Source: a virus
Reading direction: 5' to 3' (one strand)
Virus record (IMG/VR): IMGVR_UViG_3300043137_000334
Location: 1-35,231 of that record
DNA: 35,231 nucleotides
The notes below the pieces were generated by a model, which was not told the DNA's origin, did not search any database, and saw nothing but the letters and a program-made list of their open reading frames with translations. The position numbers and the translations under genes are program-made. This document shows, piece after piece, positions 30,401 to 35,231 of the stretch. Every line of letters begins with the position of its first letter. Within the stretch, counting starts at the first letter, position 1.

Positions 30401-30865
30401 TCATTCGCTGCGGACGCGGCGTAGACCGGCCTCCATGCGCCCCTTGAAGGCAGATACCTGCTGCATCGCGCCTTCGCGTGAGCATCCGAGTAACTTTCCG
30501 ATCTGGTTCATCGTGAGCTTACTGCCTATCCCTAGGCCGATGCGTACCACCTCGGCTTGGCCTCTGAGCTTGGCGCAGCGCTTACGTCCGATTGCGTCCA
30601 GGACAACGGCGAGGATGGCCAGCACCTCTGCCCGGTCGAAGGACTGACGGCGTACGGTCGCGTCCTCTCCCTGCTCCTGGCGTAGACGGTGACACGCCTT
30701 GGCTTCGTCTAGCTCGAAGACGTTGTCGCCGGACTTGGGCAGTTCGCGGTAGGGCTTGAAGCCTGATCGTCTGGCCTTGGCTTGAGCGGCCTTGGACATG
30801 GAGTCGAAGTGAGCATCGACGGCGCGTTGATGCTCTGGCGGGATGTTGTCCTGAGTCTCGACCAC
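30401..30865 (-). CDS. Helix-turn-helix regulator (sigma region 4-like), 154 aa
   Basis: The C-terminal part, LTMNQIGKLLGCSREGAMQQ then VSAFKGRMEAGLRRVR (about 116-151), reads as a helix-turn-helix of sigma-region-4 style. The N-terminal half is charged with SKAAQAKARRSGFKPYRELP. The start is GTG 30865 with AAGG a few bases upstream. It lies directly downstream of the GTTTGCA array and directly upstream of the packaging genes. A late-gene activator or autoregulated repressor is the best guess; no known family was matched. Confidence 0.65.
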   Translation of the reverse strand: MVETQDNIPPEHQRAVDAHFDSMSKAAQAKARRSGFKPYRELPKSGDNVFELDEAKACHRLRQEQGEDATVRRQSFDRAEVLAILAVVLDAIGRKRCAKLRGQAEVVRIGLGIGSKLTMNQIGKLLGCSREGAMQQVSAFKGRMEAGLRRVRSE

Positions 30866-31193
30866 TTGCCTTGGTTGTAGGGTCGTTGATGGCTTAAAGT
30901 GAAACTATAACCCAACAGGCTTGTTTGCATCCGTTTGCTGGCGTTTGCAGGACTTGCAAACACGATAAGCCGTTGATGGTCAGCATACTTGCAGACGCAT
31001 ACTACTACTACCTACAACTATATAGATAGATATATATTAAGAGAGGGAAGAGAGGAGGGGAGAGGAGGGACATCCCTATAAAGGGGGCTATAGCGTGGGA
31101 AAGTTGCAAACAGCCGATGGCGTACGCAAAGCGTTGCCACTACAAACACTTAATGCGTTTGCAGAGTTCCCTCTCGGGGTTGCAACAAAGGGA
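30866..31193. promoter_or_regulatory. Long non-coding region: GTTTGCA box array, AT-rich tract, purine tract; candidate origin/control region
   Basis: No gene is supported here; it is the longest gap in the genome. GTTTGCA boxes occur at 30923, 30933 (last base T) and 30943, spaced exactly 10 bp, with inverted TGCAAAC at 30955 and 31105. GCGTTTGCAG at 31155-31164 repeats 30941-30950, and GTTGCAAC lies at 31179. Between the clusters are an AT-rich stretch (about 31008-31040) and 32 unbroken purines (31039-31070). A minus-strand -10 TATAGT (30909-30904) precedes the HTH gene, with the boxes over its -35 area. It lies downstream of the primase gene. Origin function and regulator binding are both inferred. 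Confidence 0.6.
30923..30961. repeat. Phased GTTTGCA array (three direct, one inverted)
   Basis: Three boxes start at 30923, 30933 and 30943, one helical turn apart, and TGCAAAC at 30955-30961 faces them. The spacing puts all sites on one face of the DNA, as expected for cooperative protein binding. Confidence 0.8.
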
Positions 31194-33833
31194 TTAGGAG
31201 CCGAAGGCCGTACGCGGAATCCGTACCGCTCGGTGGATGGAGGCGCCGAATCTGACCCCAGCGACGTGGGCGGCACCCGGTACTCTTGCAAACTGATCCT
31301 TCCACTTATCCGCCCAGGACGTGTCCATGAACAGGGTACGAAGGGCGGGGTGGTGGTTGGAGATGGCGACGGTGTCATCCTCCAGTCGGATGCCGGAGCG
31401 CATGAGGTTCTGGCGCAGGTTGTCGGCCTCGTCCACGGTGACCTCGGTGGAGTAGTAAGCCTGTACGAGCTCGCCGATGGATCGGGTATAGGTGTGGTCG
31501 CCCTGCTCGAAGCGGATGGACTTGTCGAGGAGCCAAGCGAGGGCTCGGACTTCGTCCTGGTCGGCCTCGTCGGGCATGAAGCCGTGCCAGTTCTGCTTAT
31601 CGACCCAAGCGGTGGCGTCCTCAAGGGAGAGCACCCGCGTCGAGGTCAGGGAGAAGGCCCCGGATAGGAGAGCGCCGAGCTGGTCGCCGATGCGCTGGTC
31701 TCCCAGCTTGATGGCCACGGCCTTGGCGAAGGTGCGGGCGTTGGCGGTGATGGAGAGGGCGTTAGCCAGGGAGCGTGAGCGGATGCCCTCGGCGTACTCG
31801 GGGCGGGCCACGGTCTCGGCCCAGAGGGCTTTGAGCTGCTCGAAGCGTTCGCGGCCTCCGTCGGTGTTGTCCTTGCAGAGTTCGAGCGAGGTGATGCGTG
31901 AGGTGTCGGCGCGCTGGTGAGCGGCCACGCCGATGGAGGCGAAGGCGAAGCAGGACCTGATCTGGTACTCATGGGCCTTGCCGGAGGCGGAGCCCTTGCC
32001 GATGCCAGCGCCGGTCTCGGCGGAGGCGGCGCGTGCGAGTTCGAGGATGGACTGCATCCGCATCTGGCCGCGCTTGTCCTCGGACTCGGCCTCGTCGAAC
32101 ACGACAGGCAGGGCGTCGGACTTGAGGCGCTGACGGATGTAAGCCTCGGTCGTGGCGGACTGGACGGAGAGGGCTAGGCGACCGACGAGCGGGTCGAGGA
32201 TGTTGTTGAGGAGCCAGGTCTTGCCGGAGCCTGACGGACCGTTGACCCAGATATGGGGACGCCATCCGAGCACGCCGCAGATGGGGGCGATGACGCACCA
32301 GCCCGCGAAGAACTTGGAGAAGATGGGCTCCTTCCAGTTCATCATGTCGGTCAGCTGCATGAGGCGGGCGGCCTCGGCGTTGGAGATGGGCTCGGCTTGG
32401 TCGGCCTCAAGGCGCTGGCCTTGGGTGTAGATCCACTTCGACTGCCAAGAGGGGATGGTGCGCTCCTGGTTGCCGATGAGGAGGCGGTCGCCCGCATGGA
32501 ACAGGACCTGCTCGCCATCGACCCAACAGCCACGGCCACGGACTCGGCGGGGGGCGAAGATGCCCTCGCGGTGGCTGGCTTGGATGAGGGCGTTGGCGGC
32601 GGCCTTCCAGTCGGCGCCTTCGCGTCCGGGGAAGTGAGTCTCCCACCAGTTAGCACCGGCGAGGCGGAGGAACGGCAGGTGCTTGTGGTCGCTGGCGGTG
32701 AGAGAGACGATCTGCTGGCTGGAGTCGGGCAGGTAGAAGTAGACGCCCTCGTCATGGCCTAGGACGCGGAACGGCCACGGCTCTTCGGTGACCGGGTCGG
32801 GCTCATGGAGGGGAGCGGCGTCGAGGTTGGCGTAGTCGATGGCCTCGAGGACTTCGGGCGGGGGAGGGGTCGGTTCGGCCGGCTGGGCTGGAGCGGTAGG
32901 CTCGCCCTTGATGTGAGCGCGGACGCGGTCGGTGTCCCATCCCTCGGCCTCGGCGTCGGCGAGGTCCCAGCCTTCGGCCACGCCGGTGGGCGGGGTGACG
33001 ATGCGGACGTTGGGCAGTTGCTTGCGGATGAGCTCGATGCACTTGCGTCCGGGCTCATCGGCATCGGGCCAGAACAGCACCTTACGCTCGGCGAGGGGCG
33101 ACCAGTCGGCGAGGCTGACGGCCTTGGAGCCGCCCGACCAGGTCGTGACGGCGAGGTGAGGCATGAGGCGCTGCGCTGCGTCGGCGGTCTTCTCGCCCTC
33201 GACGATAAGGACCCAGCCGGTGGAGGCTACGACGCGAGGCAGGGCATAGAGCGGGCGGGGCTTGGCGAAGGAGCGCCAGCGCCAGCCCTCGCGGCCAGAG
33301 ACGTGCTTGCACCAGGTGATGGGGAGGACTTCCTTGGAGCCGTCGGCGAGGTTAAACCTGCAGATCAGACCGACGCGGTGCCCTTCGGCGGTGTGATAGG
33401 TCCAAGTGGCGACAGGCTGGCCGTGCTTGTAGTGGTTGAGGTCGGGCTCATGGCAGCCGTCGGGAGCGTGGGGCATGGGCTCCCACTCGGACGCGGCTGA
33501 CGGCTTTGACTCGTACTCGGCGCGGGGAGCGGTGGCCGTGAGGTTGCCGAGGTTGAGGCGCTCGGTCAGTTCGCGGGCGGCCTCGCCCTGTTTGCATCCA
33601 CGGATGGCGGCGAGGAGGCTGATCGGGTCGGAGCCCTTGTCGTCCCCGGCGAAGTCGCACCACTTGCCGGTGGTGAGGTTGATGGAGAGGCTGGAGCCGG
33701 GCTCGCCCCTTACGGAGCCGACCTTGAACTCATGGCCGTCCTTCTTGCCTGCTGGGAACCATTCGCAGCAGAGGGATTCGAGGGAGCCGAGCGCGGCGTT
33801 GTTGATGGAAGCGAAGTCAAGACGAGGTGCCAT
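31194..33833 (-). CDS. Toprim primase-helicase, 879 aa
   Basis: The N-terminal segment TGKWCDFAGDDKGSDPISLL (about 55-74) matches the fold of phage/plasmid primase N-domains. A Toprim domain carries WVLIVEGEKTAD (Glu212) and VLFWPDADEPG (Asp257, Asp259). A proline-rich linker (about 312-328) leads to the helicase half with Walker A NGPSGSGKT (531-539) and Walker B LPVVFDEAE (575-583). It should prime and unwind DNA for phage replication. ATG 33833 follows CCCGCACCCT. The non-coding array region lies just past its stop. Confidence 0.9.
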   Translation of the reverse strand: MAPRLDFASINNAALGSLESLCCEWFPAGKKDGHEFKVGSVRGEPGSSLSINLTTGKWCDFAGDDKGSDPISLLAAIRGCKQGEAARELTERLNLGNLTATAPRAEYESKPSAASEWEPMPHAPDGCHEPDLNHYKHGQPVATWTYHTAEGHRVGLICRFNLADGSKEVLPITWCKHVSGREGWRWRSFAKPRPLYALPRVVASTGWVLIVEGEKTADAAQRLMPHLAVTTWSGGSKAVSLADWSPLAERKVLFWPDADEPGRKCIELIRKQLPNVRIVTPPTGVAEGWDLADAEAEGWDTDRVRAHIKGEPTAPAQPAEPTPPPPEVLEAIDYANLDAAPLHEPDPVTEEPWPFRVLGHDEGVYFYLPDSSQQIVSLTASDHKHLPFLRLAGANWWETHFPGREGADWKAAANALIQASHREGIFAPRRVRGRGCWVDGEQVLFHAGDRLLIGNQERTIPSWQSKWIYTQGQRLEADQAEPISNAEAARLMQLTDMMNWKEPIFSKFFAGWCVIAPICGVLGWRPHIWVNGPSGSGKTWLLNNILDPLVGRLALSVQSATTEAYIRQRLKSDALPVVFDEAESEDKRGQMRMQSILELARAASAETGAGIGKGSASGKAHEYQIRSCFAFASIGVAAHQRADTSRITSLELCKDNTDGGRERFEQLKALWAETVARPEYAEGIRSRSLANALSITANARTFAKAVAIKLGDQRIGDQLGALLSGAFSLTSTRVLSLEDATAWVDKQNWHGFMPDEADQDEVRALAWLLDKSIRFEQGDHTYTRSIGELVQAYYSTEVTVDEADNLRQNLMRSGIRLEDDTVAISNHHPALRTLFMDTSWADKWKDQFARVPGAAHVAGVRFGASIHRAVRIPRTAFGS

Positions 33834-33871
33834 AGGGTGCGGGATGGCACAAGGTGTCGCCGTGGTGGCGG

Positions 33872-34213
33872 TCAGGCAACCAGAAAACGAACGTCCTCGA
33901 CCGAGCGGGCCACGATGGCGATGCCCCCGGCCTTGAGGACAGCCGCCCGCCAGGTCTCCTGTTCTGGGGATAGGCGGCCTGTAGGGGTCTTGACCTCGAT
34001 GGATAGGAAGCGGGCGAAGCGTTGGCCGACCATGTCGGGGGTGATGGTGACCGTCTGCCAGCCGATCAGGTCAGCCGAGCCGGTGGCTAGGCCGTAGCGG
34101 ACGAGGCGGTTGTTGCGGTCCTTGATGGCGCCGACGTTGTTGCGGAACGTCCTGATGCCCGGATGCTGCCCCAGGGCGAGTCGGATGTCCTGCTGGATGG
34201 CGGTCTCGCTCAT
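33872..34213 (-). CDS. VRR-NUC domain nuclease, 113 aa
   Basis: This is a stand-alone VRR-NUC protein with IQQDIRLALGQHPGIRTFRN, the core GSADLIGWQ, and FLSIEVKTPTGRLSPEQ with E-x-K. The family (PD-(D/E)XK fold) cuts branched or flapped DNA; phages often encode it beside helicases. ATG 34213 overlaps the helicase stop (ATGA). It probably works with the helicase in resolving replication or recombination intermediates. Confidence 0.9.
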   Translation of the reverse strand: MSETAIQQDIRLALGQHPGIRTFRNNVGAIKDRNNRLVRYGLATGSADLIGWQTVTITPDMVGQRFARFLSIEVKTPTGRLSPEQETWRAAVLKAGGIAIVARSVEDVRFLVA

Positions 34214-35231
34214 TTCTTCTGCCGTGCCTTGAACACGTTGTGAGCCCAGCCGTAGGGGTTCTTCATGCCGCGAGCCTTGCCGACCTTGATGAGGTCCTCA
34301 AGCGTCTGGGCGGTGCCCTGCTCCCGCTTGCGCTGCTTGACGGCCTCGCGGGCCTTCAGCTCTTCGAGCTCGCCCTCGACCACGTCGGGGATGCGGTCCT
34401 TGATTTCGTAGACGTGCAGGCACTGCGGACAGGTCGGGCTCGGCGTATGCACGGCGAAGCACTCCGGGCATTGGCGGGTGTCGGCTACGTCGTCCTGCGG
34501 GCCACGCTTGGCTCGGCGCTTGATGCCGTCGAGCGACCAGTCGCGGACCTCTTCGGCTAGGCCGTGCCGCCTGCAGTTGCCTACGTGGTCCAGGATGACG
34601 GCGCGGGGCTTGTTGGCGGCAGGGCGGAGCACTCGCCCGATCTGCTGGAGGTGCAAAGATAGGGAGGCGGTCGGCCTGAGCAAGATGGCGGCGGAGACGC
34701 AGGGCAGGTCGAAGCCCTCTGAAACGATGTCCACGGAGACGAGGCCGTTGAGGTTGCCGGACGACAGGTCGAGGACGCGCTTGGCTCGCTCCTCCTTGGA
34801 GAGCGTGCCGTCGATGACCTTGAAGCGGTAGCCTGATGCGTTGAACGCCTGGGCGACGTGCTCGGCGTGCTTGATGCCTGTGCAGAAGACCACGCAAGGC
34901 TGGCCGTCGCAGTACTTGCGGTAGTGGGTGACCGCGTCGCCGGTGATGGTCGGCTTATCCATGCGCTCGGCGACCTCGGCGCGGTTGAAGTCTCCGGCTA
35001 CGGTGCGGACGCCGTCCATGCTTACGGTCTTGGGTGCGTAGTAGACAGGGCGGGCGAGGAAGCCCTTGTCGATGAGGTCGGACACTTCGGGCCCACGGAT
35101 CAGGTCGTCGAACACTTGACCGAGGCCCTTGCCGTCGAGCCGTGCGGGTGTGGCTGTCACGCCGAGCACGCGGGCTTGCGGATACTGCGAGAGGACGGAG
35201 GCCCATGCGCCTGCGGTGGCGTGGTGCGCCT
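34210..35231 (-). CDS. SF2 helicase, C-terminal part (joins 1-479)
   Basis: This continues the gene begun at 479; the window end interrupts it, and 35105-35231 duplicates 1-127. It contains ARVLGVTATPARLDGKGLG, the motif V-like segment SVDIVSEGFDLPCV, and motif VI QQIGRVLRPA. A four-Cys zinc ribbon follows (CPEC and CPQC, spaced by about ten residues), then a charged helical tail. The zinc ribbon near the C-terminus is common in phage DEAD helicases of this type. Confidence 0.93.
   Translation of the reverse strand, partial: AHHATAGAWASVLSQYPQARVLGVTATPARLDGKGLGQVFDDLIRGPEVSDLIDKGFLARPVYYAPKTVSMDGVRTVAGDFNRAEVAERMDKPTITGDAVTHYRKYCDGQPCVVFCTGIKHAEHVAQAFNASGYRFKVIDGTLSKEERAKRVLDLSSGNLNGLVSVDIVSEGFDLPCVSAAILLRPTASLSLHLQQIGRVLRPAANKPRAVILDHVGNCRRHGLAEEVRDWSLDGIKRRAKRGPQDDVADTRQCPECFAVHTPSPTCPQCLHVYEIKDRIPDVVEGELEELKAREAVKQRKREQGTAQTLEDLIKVGKARGMKNPYGWAHNVFKARQKK
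35105..35231. repeat. Terminal direct repeat, right copy
   Basis: This is an exact copy of 1-127; see the left copy. Coding here is the same helicase stretch counted twice. Confidence 0.95.

Noticed and set aside
30961-31080. CRISPR-like or transposon-end repeats in the non-coding gap
   Set aside because: The repeats are only 7-10 bases and not evenly spaced over the region apart from the 10-bp phased trio. There is no spacer structure or transposase.
32805-33500. 231-aa plus-strand frame opposite the primase
   Set aside because: Shadow of the primase-helicase, whose Toprim and Walker motifs are intact.

Overview
The window is a complete tailed-phage genome (Caudoviricetes). The first 127 bases are repeated exactly as the last 127 (1-127 = 35105-35231), so the sequence closes to a circle of 35,104 bp, and one helicase gene runs across the junction. 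The head genes are lambda-like: GpA-type terminase, gpW-like joiner, lambda-B-type portal, S49 protease, scaffold and coat. They are followed by tail tube, tail completion and fibre genes, so the virion is probably siphovirus-like, although the tape-measure candidate is very short. The host cannot be named. A lipobox protein in the lysis block points to a Gram-negative host. The DNA is GC-rich. No integrase, excisionase, recognisable CI-type repressor, tRNA, CRISPR array or insertion sequence was seen.

Layout. A short spacer (480-588) separates two transcription directions. Rightward, 589-5281 holds 14 small tightly packed genes, most overlapping by ATGA. They encode a 35-aa membrane peptide, coiled-coil proteins, two helix-turn-helix proteins and, last, a secreted lysozyme-like endolysin. 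A GNRA-loop hairpin (5342-5363) lies where the two directions converge. Everything else is leftward. In transcription order: SF2 helicase, VRR-NUC nuclease, Toprim primase-helicase; a 328-bp non-coding region with repeated GTTTGCA boxes, an AT-rich stretch and a purine tract (origin and/or control region); a helix-turn-helix protein; TerS, TerL, gpW-like joiner, portal, protease, scaffold, coat, then a strong terminator; head-tail and tail genes; the 1275-aa fibre; small proteins, a lipoprotein/multi-TM spanin candidate and a holin; an inverted-repeat-rich control region; ATP-dependent DNA ligase, a membrane protein, RecE-like exonuclease, an SPFH/band-7 protein, a 30-aa membrane peptide and RecT; a terminator; then a mini-metallopeptidase, dNMP kinase, metallophosphoesterase and winged-helix protein.

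How it works together. The phage encodes its own primase-helicase, a second helicase, a RecE/RecT annealing pair, a ligase and a nucleotide kinase, but no DNA polymerase, so it must borrow the host polymerase. Lysis functions are split: endolysin on the plus strand, holin and spanin candidate on the minus strand. Many starts have no Shine-Dalgarno sequence and are instead coupled to the upstream stop or preceded by a C/A-rich leader such as CCCGCAC. The most unusual points are the phased GTTTGCA array beside the helix-turn-helix gene, an SPFH membrane protein between recE and recT, a lipobox protein with C-terminal membrane helices, and the duplicated 3' ends shared by three consecutive small genes.
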